Positions 1-10,348 of a DNA stretch of 64,000 bases are shown here, piece after piece (position 1 is the first letter of the stretch; every line of letters begins with the position of its first letter). The stretch covers positions 21,170,603 through 21,234,602 of the forward strand of contig CM071579.1 of the NCBI GenBank assembly GCA_036426205.1. Reading direction: 5' to 3'. Under the pieces are notes generated by a model. The model was given only the letters and a program-made list of their open reading frames with translations, made no database searches and was not told the origin of the DNA. Source of the stretch: Ascaphus truei. Taxonomy: Eukaryota > Chordata > Amphibia > Anura > Ascaphidae. The position numbers and the translations under genes are program-made.

Positions 1-1268
1 CAACATAATAAACTAGGAGGGGGCCTAGTCTGTGCTATTACTTTATAAACATATTTATCTACTCTCCCGAGGCTTCTCTCCTCTTGACCTCCAGGAACCT
101 AAACTTCTAAAATTGTCCCTCCTCCTTATATACCCCTATGTGATGTCTGGATCTCCATGGCCACTCAGGGTGGAGCCCAGCACATGACCGCCATGTTAGT
201 AACTCTTTAGGAGTGGGGTTACACTCCCTTTTGGTTTTATTTCTCTTAGCACTAGAACCACACCTGCTGATTTTGTTCTTGTAGCAGTATGTTTTCCTAG
301 TCTTTTCTATAGGGGCCACTCCATATTAGACCATTCCTGCCACAACCCCCCCCCCGCCATATTCCCAACTTACCTATTTTGCCAACAACACTAGACATGT
401 TTGTATTCATGTGCGTATCTGTATGCGTGTTAACATTCCCAACTCCGCAAGCCAAATGTTGTCTGTGGCTTATAATTATTCTCTGCAGCATTTAAGAGAA
501 ATTGGAGAAATTAAGAGCACTTCTGATTAATTTGCAATGCACATAGATTTTTTAAAATGCTTTTTAACTCTTGGCAAGTTTGAGAAATTCGCAAACTTGC
601 GTAACACATTTGCACTTCCCCAATGACGAGGTTTCAGGAGCTCTGTGTTCGGTTCACTTAACAAAACGTTTGTGTTGATCCATTCAAAGATATGAAAGCC
701 TATAATACGCCTTAAACTCATTCAGAGTCCCAAATGCTTTTCTATTCAATGCTTTGAATGTTAATACTGCTAAAAAATATGCATGCGTTTGTGAGTCAGT
801 TAAAAACAGAAATTGGTAGACTAAATAATGATATAACATATTTTTCTAAATTTCATATAAACAAATTAGTAGTGGTCCAAAAGAAGGTAGCAATGTATAA
901 TTCTAATAAGGCTATATTGATTCTGGGAAATAGAAACAGTGCTGAGTATTATATCTACTATATCAACACAATGCAGCATGCGGCTGATTTCATATCTCAT
1001 TACTTAGTGTCTGCACCTTACGTACGTATCGATACATTGAACGCTAATGGCTTAGGTATTTGAGTTTATTTAGGCCTGCCAATTTATTAAAGCACATAAA
1101 GTGGAAAGAAGGGTTCTTCAATAAGGAAAAGTATGAGGACCTCAGCTGTTGGCGATCTCTTTAAGTCTGGAGGACCATCAGAGTCACTTCAAAAGAAGAT
1201 CTTGTAGTGTCCTTAGAACATCATATATATGCAGAATTGGCCCAAATAACTATTATTAGTAATAATAT
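1..1268. other. Low-copy AT-rich DNA, no gene recognised
   Basis: I see no gene or recognisable transposon here. Short open frames (for example 758-1063, 101 codons) have no recognisable domain and no splice or promoter context. The base composition is AT-rich and no stretch matches another part of the window by eye. Confidence 0.5.
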
Positions 1269-1411
1269 GTCGAGAGAGCGCGCGGAGAGCGCGAGCTGAT
1301 CTTGCGACGGAGAGAGACGAGATGGATGAGAGAGAGTGAGACCGAGGACGGAGGATGAAGATAGAGCAGTGAGCGAGAGGACTTCAGAGAGTGAAGAGAG
1401 CGAAGGAGGTG

Positions 1412-1461
<50 letters not shown>
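1269..1461. repeat. Purine-rich stretch ending in a (GA)n microsatellite
   Basis: Interrupted GAGA and GCGC tracts lead into an uninterrupted GA dinucleotide run from about 1417 to 1461. The small open frames on both strands across it are repeat translations (Arg-Glu or Ser-Leu runs), not genes. Confidence 0.85.
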
Positions 1462-1464
<3 letters not shown>

Positions 1465-2120
1465 ATCTGTGTCCACCTTTGCTCTGCTTTTATGGTGGAA
1501 TTTCAAGAAACCTACAATGTTGAAAAACAAAAGAGCAGTCTTGTTCCTGATGAGGAGCAAAGACAAATCAATACTCATTTTCTTTCTTCTAAATCAGAAA
1601 GGGCAGTTAATTTAGATAGATTAATGGTTTCCATGACAATTATTCTCCAGCTGATATGTCTTGAAACTCCATGTAAGGGCTCTCTGCAGCTTTAGTAAAA
1701 TAAACTTTTTGGTCAATTAAATCTAAGGCTTGCTAATGTTATCATAGGGTGATAATATCTTCTTTTGTATATTGTTGAATAAGAAATGCCAGTAATACTC
1801 CCCCCTTCTTGGATAATGTACTGTACAGGATAAAAGGAGTCAGTATTCATTATAGGTTATGCCGGGTCACAGTGTGTGCAAGCAAATGTAATACCAGTAC
1901 ATTGTATTAATGGCACCAGATTGATTTATTAATTCTTAGGGCTGTATTGTCCAACTTTAATAACTGCTCCAGTTGTTATTGGCCAGGAAAGTATAACTGC
2001 GACCCACTTAAACAACATATACTGCATTTACATTACTAGTTGACGTAGTCACTTTTCACATTGTATGTTGTATACACCTGCAGACAGTACCAAACTGGCT
2101 TACATGTCACTGAGAGATAT
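1462..2120. other. Unassigned sequence
   Basis: There is no coding signal and no recognised repeat. It is moderately AT-rich and borders the foldback element that starts near 2121. Confidence 0.4.
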
Positions 2121-2398
2121 TGTACAGATGCAGCCACCAGTATTAGGTCACTCACCTGGGAAATTCTGGGAGATTCTGGGGCAGTCTCACAGTAAATGCA
2201 TCAACATTGCTGTGAGATTCTTAATGGCCCATCGGATTAACACAGCGGATAGTCCCTGCAGTCCCATTCAAACTGACACATACTGTGTTAATCCGATGGG
2301 CCATTAAGAATCTCACAGAAATGTTGAGGCATTTACTGTGAGATTGCTCCAGAATTTCCCAGGCAAGAGTTCTAATACTCGTGGCTGCATCTGTACAT
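2121..2398. mobile_element. Foldback (MITE-like) element, copy 1
   Basis: Two arms of about 120 bp form a long inverted repeat. The inner 35 bp (2211-2245 and 2283-2317) are perfectly complementary around a 37-bp loop. The outer arms, running from TGTACAGATGCAGCCACCAG to a matching CTGCATCTGTACA, are imperfect. No ORF is present, so it would have to be non-autonomous. A diverged relative with the same core (AATGGCCCATCG) lies at about 46975-47135. The superfamily is not clear because I could not fix terminal repeats or a target duplication. Confidence 0.75.
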
Positions 2399-3002
2399 AC
2401 AGTATGAAGCAGTACAATACTGTGTAAATCCAATAACAGAAAGGGTATCAGCTGCTAAATAATGTGCCCGTCTAAAAAGTACACATTGTAATTTACAGTG
2501 AAGAGTATCATGTTTATATATTTACAAAAGTGTTTTCAATTTGGTACTTTGTTAAATGTTGTTTCTTTTTTCACCCTGCTGTTGACCTAGGAAAAATGTG
2601 GTTTCTTATTGAGTGAGAGGAGATGGTGTGGTTGGATGCAATGGAAGGGACAGGCTGGTAAGGTATTGTTATTGGGTGGGAGACAGGCTGGTAGAGTATT
2701 GTTATTGGGTGGGAGACAGGCTGGTAGAGTATGTGCCCTTAGTATGTGATGCAAAGTCATAATAAATCACCTTACAGCTCATTCAAGTAAATGGCCTGTA
2801 AGGTGCTTCATAATTGTATACTGTTTAGTAGATATGGCCCTTAATCTCTGGGTTTTTAGCAGGACACCCTTGATCTAGGGTAGCAGGTGTAGGAATTAGG
2901 ATCACTATTCTGGGTATGTGGCTGTTCAGAATATAGACCTTTTTTTTACCTCTCCCTCTTTTGGGAGACAAGCCTCACTCACTGTTCATCTTCTTGCAAA
3001 CA
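2399..3002. repeat. Unassigned sequence with a 33-bp tandem duplication
   Basis: A 33-bp unit (starting TATTGTTATTGGGTGGGAGA) occurs at 2664 and 2697, with a partial third copy upstream at about 2648. From about 2770 to 2842 the sequence resembles the 'tttactaag / tatggccctta' family seen near 9940-10092 and 55420-55521. The rest shows nothing recognisable. Confidence 0.5.
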
Positions 3003-3200
3003 AGTATGTGTGTATGTATATTTATATAACGCCATTAATGTACATAGCGCTTCACAGCAGTAATATATGTGACACAATCATATAAATAACAAATAATACA
3101 AATAACACATAATGGGAAGAAGCGCTCCAGACATAAAATTGACACTTAGGAAAAGGAGTCCCTGCCCCGAAGAGCTCACAATCTAATTGGACGAAATGCA
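3003..3200 (-). mobile_element. L2-type LINE 3' end, fragment
   Basis: Read on the minus strand, this matches the 3' ends at 5101-5289 and 41561-41740. The shared features are 'gattgtgagctctt', 'ggcagggactcct', 'gcgcttcttcccatt' and 'gctatgtacattaatggcg', ending in TATATAAATA and a TATGTATG-type simple tail. Only the 3' untranslated end is present, which is typical of 5'-truncated LINE insertions. Confidence 0.75.
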
Positions 3201-4260
3201 TGCAAGACATCTTCACAAGAATCCATAGAAACTTTCCCCGTGGTTGTACTCACTTTGAAAGCTATTAACAGAACTATTTAATGTAAGCATAGAAATATTC
3301 GTCTCTGCAGCAGATGGGATTAAAAACCATATTACAAAAAAAAAAAAATCATAATTTAAACAAATGACACGAGCAAAAACAAATAGAAACGGCAAGTAAA
3401 ATTAATTTCCCACTGTGATCATTTGTTTTTAATATTTTCCATTTTTGATCGTTTCTGAAACATCTGCTAAAACGTCTCATGATATGAAGTGCAATCCACG
3501 AAATCTATTTTAATGCTGCAACATACAAAGTACTAATATCACGTAGCAGAAGGATGGGGTAACACTTCTCCCTCCCTGCATAAACGTTCCATGACAACCA
3601 TGCTTGGGAGCGGATCTGTGACACCGGGCTTATCTCTTTGGCACGTCTGGTGCACCAATCTTTTGCTAAAGGAACTTTTGATAAATAACAGATGATGTAT
3701 CTTTACAAAAACATGTAGAAATTCTCCCTAACTCCTTTTGCTGCCATTTCCCAAATGTCTGCTCCACGTAAAACAAAAAGGACAGCAAGGGCCTCGGAAC
3801 GGTGACGTGCAGCAAGATGAAACGGGTGTTATTTGCATCAGTGTTGCTCACCCCTAAAGACCCCATGGAGGGATTTCACCAGAGCAGGAAATCCACATTG
3901 TCAGCCTCTGCTTCTACCATAAGCTATTGGCAAAGGAAGCACCAACTTCTCATTCTGCTCCACTCACCAACCCACACGGGAAATCAGACGTTTTCAAAGC
4001 CAGGGCTGGCTGGAAAAATAAAAACGAAGCCAAAGATAAAGTAAAACTACTTTTTTTTTTTTTGGCACCAGCATGTGATTCCCACTATCCGTCTGTGTCT
4101 TGTTGACTAGGTAACAATTATATTATTATTCTTTCTTTTGTCCCAAATTGGAATGTAGTACAGTTCCATAGTGAGGGAAACAGTTTCAGGCGAGAAGAAT
4201 CCTGCTTGTGCAGCCAACACAACATAGACAATTAAATTCCTCAAAATGCAGGTGTCCTCT
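3201..4260. other. Unassigned sequence
   Basis: No gene or repeat was recognised. The small opposing open frames at 3666-3866 and 3802-4044 overlap and show no domain. There are short homopolymer A and T tracts (about 3336-3348 and 4051-4063). Confidence 0.4.
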
Positions 4261-4390
4261 AGGACAGAGGTACAAAGAAGAGTTCACCTGATGAAAGGTC
4301 CACGTGGGACCTGAAACGTTGTTTCTCCTCTGTTCTTGGCTGTCACAATAAATGAAGAATTGCATTGTGGACTTGTGAGTAGAGCGCTAC
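4261..4390 (+). repeat. Short interspersed repeat, GAAACGTTG type
   Basis: It contains an imperfect palindrome around GGTCCACGTGGGACC, followed by GAAACGTTG and then AATAAATG. A related arrangement (GGTCCGATGTGGATCGAAACATTG, then CAATAAATG) is at about 13640-13690. The 'palindrome then GAAACGTTG then AATAAA' order suggests a retroposon 3' region, but I cannot name the family. Confidence 0.45.
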
Positions 4391-4995
4391 TTTGTATCTA
4401 TGTCCAAAAGAAAACCTGCACTTTGGAATGTGCCACATAGTAGAGAACGATGTTGACTTGTTACCAGGATACATGTGTATGACATCATCCCATTATCACG
4501 TGCGTCATGGGGTAAAGTCATTATGGGTGCAGGAGGCGCTCCGGCATGGCGGGGGATTGCGATATGCACTCAGGGGATCATTTTAGGTATGTCACTTTGC
4601 ATATTTATTGTTGTGTAGCTCTCACCTTGAGAACAGATCCGTAGTTCAACTGTCATGTCAGGTTTGTGCTAATAAATGTATTTATGCTTTAACCCGTTTG
4701 TAACATCCTCCGCAGCACATTACTACTGTACACACCTATCGGACCAAACAGGTAGGTCCACCCGGAGATGTGAGCACCGGCAAACTTGAAATGTATTACA
4801 TTGTTCACAGGAGTGCCTGGGGAATCTTTATTTCACCACAGAGCACTATACTTAGACTGCAAGCATTGCACACCAGACCTGGCTGCATGTAACCTCCTGA
4901 AGTATATCAGTAAAATCCTTTCTATGGCAGATTTGTTATTTTTTTTCTAAATAACAGAAATCATTGTAAACACTCTCACCCAGTAGTAAATAATA
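4391..4995. other. Unassigned sequence
   Basis: There is no coding signal. It contains small open frames on both strands without recognisable domains. Confidence 0.4.
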
Positions 4996-5289
4996 AGGAT
5001 AGCCCCATGGCTGATACTTTACACCTCATACATAAAGCTTGGCCCCTTGCAGACGCACTTACCTGAACGCCCTCCTACTGTCTCTGTACGTTCTTCCTAC
5101 CTACCAGTTAGATTGTAAGCTCTTCCGAGCAGGGACTCCTTTTCCTAAATGTTACTTTATGTCTGATGCACTTCTTCCCATATGTGTTATTTCTATTATT
5201 TGTTATTTTTATGATTGTCACATGTATTACTGCTGCAATCCGCTATGTACATTAATGGTGCTATTTAAATAAAGACATACATACATAAT
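4996..5289 (+). mobile_element. L2-type LINE 3' end, fragment
   Basis: It closely parallels 41455-41740: 'ggctgatac', 'gcttggccccttgcagacgc', 'acttacctgaacgccctcc', 'tactgtctctgtacgttct', then the shared 3' untranslated end and a short (ACAT)n tail at 5274-5288. The 77-codon open frame inside (5039-5272) lies in what is untranslated sequence in the longer copy and is not a gene. Confidence 0.8.
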
Positions 5290-6690
5290 TGGCTGTGGAG
5301 GCAATAGTGTTCAGCACACATTGAGGACGTTCCTTACATTGTGCAGCAGTCCAGCACTAATTAAAATACCCTAATTACATCAGTGTATCTGTGAGAATAT
5401 ACAGTGTGTGGGATGAGGATCCTCAACATTTTTAAGAATGCCAAAAGACGAAGCTCCTCTATGAATAAGCCCCCATCTTATCTGTATACACTGGTGTTAA
5501 CAAACCAACACAATTCTTTCTTTCGCTCATTAGCAGGTATTAAATCCCACTTTCGTTGATTCATAGTATGGTGGTAGGAAGATGTGTAGTACATGCCGAA
5601 TATTTGCACAAGAATAATTGACGCACAGTTATTTAGCAAAAGCCACGCTCAGCAACTCCTGAGTACAGTACCTCCCCCCAGGAGCGTAGGACTCCCCAAA
5701 ATATTCCCTTCCCAGCACAGAGGGAGTCAGCAGAGCTGATGGTGCAGAAGGTTGCTTGGATTCCCAGTGCTGGCTTGGACGTCAAAGGAATCAGCTCCAC
5801 GACTGGACTTTTTGGTCATTCCGGCTACAAAATGAAATTCACACCACGATATACAGGACTGAATGGATCTGTGGTACGAGTTTATAGGAAGAGTGGTTAT
5901 ATAATCAACAGCAGTCATAGCTGAGCAGTGGTAGAAGTTACAGGAGGGAACACGTTTATTTATACACGTCACCATCTTTCTCCACTTTCTACGTGTCATT
6001 AAATTCAAGAGAACAACCACAAGATGAGCGCCCTCCCCAGTGTAATGTGAGAATTCAAGTGGGTGAATACATAATAATAACAATAAGAGTAAAATTAAAC
6101 CTACATATCAGGGAATAGCTCTCGTGTGATATAAGTGAAGTAAAGGAGGAGCATACCAGTTATTTTTACAAGAGAAAATAGTGTTTATACACCTTACTGG
6201 TCTTGGAAGTGTGATGGGGGAGGGAGGGGCAGAGTTAATAGAGGCGGTGAATTTGCTGTGAAAACTCATTTTTTTGGGGTCTAGATAGTATGTATTTGTA
6301 TTATACTCACATGAGCATGAATATTTTAAGTTGTGTAATTCAGCACAATATATTCCTAAGAGACGCTATGGGCGATGTGCATGGCGGGAGCTTGTCTCCA
6401 CATGTGTTTTGTAGAATTGGTTGCACTTTATGCTGATCTTTCAATATTGATTTCAAATTTAGATTTGTATATTTAGCATCAGATTCGTGACAGCGACAAT
6501 ATATAAATGTTCATCAATTTAAAAAAATTTTTTATTTGGTTCTATATTATTTTCTTACAAACACGCTCCGTTTCTGTTTTGATTCTCTTTGTTCTTTTGT
6601 ATTTTCGTAGAGATTAAATGATCTTGTAAAGTCTTTTTAAGTTCTCAGTCTCATGTGGGGCTATATACGTATTGATGTACTATGGGCTTA
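5290..6690. other. Unassigned low-copy sequence
   Basis: I see no repeat family and no host exon. The opposing frames at 5727-6083 (minus) and 5739-5924 (plus) shadow each other and show no recognisable domain. Part of this may be single-copy DNA. Confidence 0.4.
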
Positions 6691-7149
6691 TTGACTAAAC
6701 TTCGATAAAATCAGTGCATTGCCGAGCGACATTGCGTTGATTTACCGCGCTATAAAACATGTGTCAAAACGGTATTCACTAAGGAAAAAACACAATTTTG
6801 AAAAAGTTCGGTAAAGAAAATGCAAGATCGCACTACAAAAAACTAACAAGCACTACAGTACTTGTTTGTCTGTTCTTTTTCTAAGTGTTATCGCACTGGA
6901 ACTGTTTGTTTAAACTGCAGCCTGGGAGAGCTGCACGGAGACGCTGCGGCTGCATGCACGCTGCGGCGACAGTGCAGCCTAAATATAAATGTTAATACTA
7001 GTGTACAGGAGCAGGGGGTCTCCTGACCTGAACCATATTGATTTTAGCCTTCAATCTCCCACGTCATGTGACTGGGAGATTTAAACATTGTGGGGGGATA
7101 CCGGCACCCCATACCAGGACCTGTAACTCGGGAAGCAGTTCCCGTACAC
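6691..7149. repeat. Probable decayed interspersed repeat
   Basis: The motif 'tatgggcttattgactaaac' followed by 'ggtattcactaagg' resembles the tissue of small foldback repeats seen elsewhere in the window (about 9940, 22365 and 55420). The rest (6900-7149) is GC-richer with a 'ctcccacgtcatgtgactgggag' inverted motif near 7057-7079. The family is not assigned. Confidence 0.35.
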
Positions 7150-7440
7150 TATTAGTAAAATGAAAGCGTCTTCCTTACCTTAGCGGCTAGCCGACAAGGC
7201 AATGAAGGGGTTAAAGCACTGTAGATGTTTTTTTGGCGGCAGAGGGAGCGAGTGAAGGGGGTACTTGGCCCAGGATGGGTGGTTAGGCCTACCGGAAGGT
7301 TTCGGGAGGAGTTAAAACCTTTATTACCAAATGAAAGGGTTAACCCCATCCGCTAGCCACCCGGTAGGCCTAACACCCCACCCTGGGCCTAGTACCCCCT
7401 TCACCCAATTCCTCTACCCCCAATAAGCATTAAAATACCT
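7150..7440. mobile_element. Foldback element with GC-rich arms
   Basis: An imperfect inverted repeat of about 35 bp is seen at 7261-7295 and 7361-7395 (GGCCCAGGATGGGTGGTTAG against its mismatched complement). Both sides also carry GGGGTTAA/GGGTTAAC and CGGCTAGCC/CGCTAGCC motifs. It has no coding capacity. Confidence 0.6.
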
Positions 7441-7840
7441 ACTACTACCTACCAATGCACAACCAATCCATCCACCCCCTGCACCCTCACCAACCCCTCC
7501 CTCACATACAACACAGTAATGGGCAACATTACTATTATCCAGATAAGGATAATAGTGCATTTGCTGACTAAAAATAAAACCAACCAGCATAAAGTAAATC
7601 AAAGTTCTACTTATCCCTGCTAGGATGAAGATGTCCTCGTCTTCCTCTCTGTCCTTGTCCCCTGTTGGCAGGAACATTACAATAGAAAACAAACTAATGG
7701 CCACTAACCCCTTAATCACCATAGTGGTTAGTAACCGCTATAGTATTAACCTTCCCCCCCCCCCCCCCCCCACTACTCATCCGGAAGACCTAACCACCCT
7801 CCCCAGAGCAACTACCACCACCCTCCACCCCCGTTACCCA
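7441..7840. other. Unassigned sequence with poly-C tract
   Basis: A C homopolymer of about 18 bases lies at 7754-7771. The open frames on both strands (7414-7722 minus, 7625-7936 plus) are low-complexity and overlap each other. Confidence 0.5.
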
Positions 7841-8300
7841 TTGTTTGGCACAGTAAACCATGGCCATAATATGGCCATGGTTTGCCACTATGGCAATAAA
7901 TGGGCAAGCGAGAAAAAAAAAACATTCACTAAATAAAACACATTACATCGGTTTGTTTTTTTAGAAATGCCAATAAACCAATTGATTGGCACAATGGTAC
8001 ACCATGCCCATATAATATGGGCATGCTTTGCCACTATGGCAGTCAATGGGCAACCTAAACAAATCAACAAAAATCCAAAACAATTAAATAAAACCAAGAA
8101 CCAAAATCCAAAACGATTAAATAAAAAAAGAACTACTAATCCAAAATAATTAAATAAAAACAAGAACCAAAAATACAATACATAACAATGAAATAAAAAC
8201 AAGCATTTGCAAAAAAATAGATTGCTTGTCGCTGTGCATATATATACCCTTAAAGGGGCATAGATAAACACATTGGCAGTCAATGGGCAACCAAAAAATA
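7841..8300. repeat. Diverged direct repeats carrying short hairpins
   Basis: A module with 'tttggcaca', a short palindrome, 'tttgccactatggca' and 'aatgggcaa' occurs at about 7843-7907 and again at about 7986-8053. A partial third copy ('ggcagtcaatgggcaacc') is at about 8275-8292. Copy 1 holds a perfect 13-bp-arm hairpin (AAACCATGGCCAT, loop AAT, 7855-7883). Copy 2 holds an 11-bp-arm hairpin (CATGCCCATAT, 8003-8025). The 155-codon minus frame at 7888-8355 reads Phe/Leu-rich low-complexity AT sequence and is not a gene. Confidence 0.6.
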
Positions 8301-8870
8301 AATAAAATTTAAAAAAATGCAATAAAAATATAAAAAATACAAAAATAACATACAATCAATGTTTTTCTTATCTTTGATGTCTTCACCCTCCGATTCTGAC
8401 TGCAGCAGGAACCTCTTAATCCTGAACGCAATGCTCCTCAACATCTGGTAAGTTCTTTTCTTCTTTCTTCAGTCTTCTCTTCTTTACTTGTAATCCAATA
8501 CAATTGGGCGGATGTTGTCCTGTCGGCTTCTTAAACTCAAATGAAACGGGACAGGCCTTATATTAGGCCTGTGTCATCACATTGTGTGTCAAATGGTACA
8601 CCCCCAATATGATTGGCTGGTGTACCATGTGACAGATTTTTTTTTTAAAGGCTGTGACGTCATCAAAAGGGAGGGAAGACAGCCAATCGGGAAGGCTATG
8701 CTTCCCTCTCTTTAAGATGATGTCACAAAAAAATGGCTGCTGTCACATGTTACACCAACCAATCGGATCAGGAGATATACCATCATGGTACATCCCCAAT
8801 CTGATTGGTTGGAGTACCATGTGACAGCTTCCATTTTTTTCTAAGATTGTGAGTTAATCTTATAGGGTGG
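8301..8870. repeat. Inverted and direct repeats with CCAAT-type motifs
   Basis: The motif 'ggtacatccccaatctgattgg / gtaccatgtgacag' recurs in direct and inverted forms (about 8590-8634, 8735-8790 and 8790-8826). This suggests a decayed foldback transposon with 'ccaatc' arms. The exact ends could not be fixed. Confidence 0.45.
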
Positions 8871-9939
8871 GATGTATATGCTCCTGTCGCCCTCCTCTCC
8901 TTTTGCCTGCCATCCTCCTCCTTTGCTGCTGCCCCCCAAAATGTGCTGCCCTATGAGACCGCCTAAGTCGCCTAGTGGTAGCCTGAGTATGGGTCAGACC
9001 CCCCCTTTTATTTTGTTTCAGATAGGGACAGTGCCCCTTCAAATAGGATCCTATAGTTTGGCCATAGAAGGGAAGAGCATGTCCCAGCACTGGGAATGCA
9101 GACAGTCCTCCGTGAGTAAAGCAGCCGCACCGTCAGGATGTCTGAGGATCAGACCTACAAGCGGATCCCCCGCCAAAGTATTCAGTATCCTCCAATGAAA
9201 TGGCAGTTCCAAAATAGGGTTAGAAAGTAACAGCAACGTTACACAGACCATACCAGGATCTCAGCACGGGCCCGCAGAGGAGAACGGAGGACAAGATGGG
9301 ACTTAACACTAAGGATTTGTGTTAAGAGGTGGACACTCGGGGAACATCTCAAGAGAGATAGTAGAATGGATGAAATGAAGTACAACTATGTGTACAACTA
9401 TGAGTGCAGTGTCCCCAAGCCTGGGAACATAAATACAAATTGAGGTTATACTACAAAAGCTCCTGGTGCCCATCTTTTCCATCGTCCAGCCGACCACACC
9501 TGCACCCTGAGACAAGCAAATCATGGCTGAGGTTAAACACACCACTGCCTGGATGTAACCTCCCCAGGCTTGCGGGCAGGGAGGGTTACAGAAGCTATTG
9601 GTAAAAACCTCTGAGGTGCACACACAGTTTTATCTCTGTGGGACTCCTGTAGTTCATAACTGTGGCTGCTTTCCAGTCTGTTAGACTCGCAACAACAGAA
9701 ACGAGAAGACAAATGCTGCGCATTAAACTTACATCAAGGTAATGTTCAATTTACAGAGAAGTCAAATACAAAACGTGTGTATTAACAAGCATAAAAACCT
9801 CAGAAGCCCGGGAAAGAGGATCAGACCCCTCTATCACGCTCCTTTCCAGGGGATAATGTGTTACACCCGTTGTATCATTTGTTTTCCTTTCCTCTAGTGC
9901 TTGCATCAAATATAACACACTCGTGGCTATTTCAGGCCT
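8871..9939. other. Unassigned sequence
   Basis: Opposing short frames (8872-9198 plus, 9051-9251 minus, 9309-9623 minus) show no domain. No repeat was recognised. Confidence 0.4.
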
Positions 9940-10092
9940 TATTTACTAAGCAGTGCTATGCCACAAGACACCTTCTCGTGCTGGAGAGCACCATGGGCCA
10001 TATTTGCTAAGCAGTCTTCTGCCATAAGACACTTTACGCCTATTAGCTATAATGGGATGGGTGATTTTCTGCAGCAGAAAGCTGTTTAGTGA
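9940..10092. repeat. Small foldback repeat, 'tttactaagc' family
   Basis: Two tandem-like starts (TTTACTAAGCAGTGCT near 9951 and TTTGCTAAGCAGTCTT near 10008) are followed by CTGTTTAGTGAATATGGCCC at about 10081, which is complementary to GGGCCATATTTGCTAAGCAG at about 9996-10015. Similar arms occur at 55423-55521. Confidence 0.5.
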
Positions 10093-10139
10093 ATATGGCC
10101 CTTATGGGGGTAAGGGTTCTTCTGGCATAATAATAATAG

Positions 10140-10348
10140 TTTTTTGTCTCTCTGGCATAGCACTGACAGTGTACGCAGCGACGTACATAGAAATGTTTGC
10201 AGGCACGAGCCCCATAGAGCTTACAATCTAGGATTTTGGGGCCTGAGGCACAGGGAGATAAAGTGACTTGCCCAAAGTCTCATGGAGCCGACACCGGGAA
10301 TTCAACCAGGCTCCCCTGATTCAAACTAGTCATTGTTTCCAGAGTCCG
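10140..10348 (+). mobile_element. MIR/L2-like retroposon 3' region
   Basis: The order 'gagcttacaatctagg', 'gcctgaggcacagggagat', 'aaagtgacttgcccaaag', 'gagccgacaccggg', 'attcaaccaggctcccctg' is the arrangement seen in vertebrate MIR/L2-like retroposon 3' ends (family resemblance from memory, not a search). The expected end, a 'tttactcactgagccac' segment, is where the 15-bp array begins. After the array the sequence resumes with TGAGCCACTCCTTC. The element is therefore interrupted by expansion of its own tail. Confidence 0.6.

Noticed and set aside
1336..1695. 119-codon ORF with a Glu/Arg run
   Set aside because: The run is the GA microsatellite, and the rest shows no domain.
10190..10345. 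tRNA gene within the retroposon region
   Set aside because: No convincing cloverleaf, and the A and B boxes are not both present. It fits a retroposon 3' region better.
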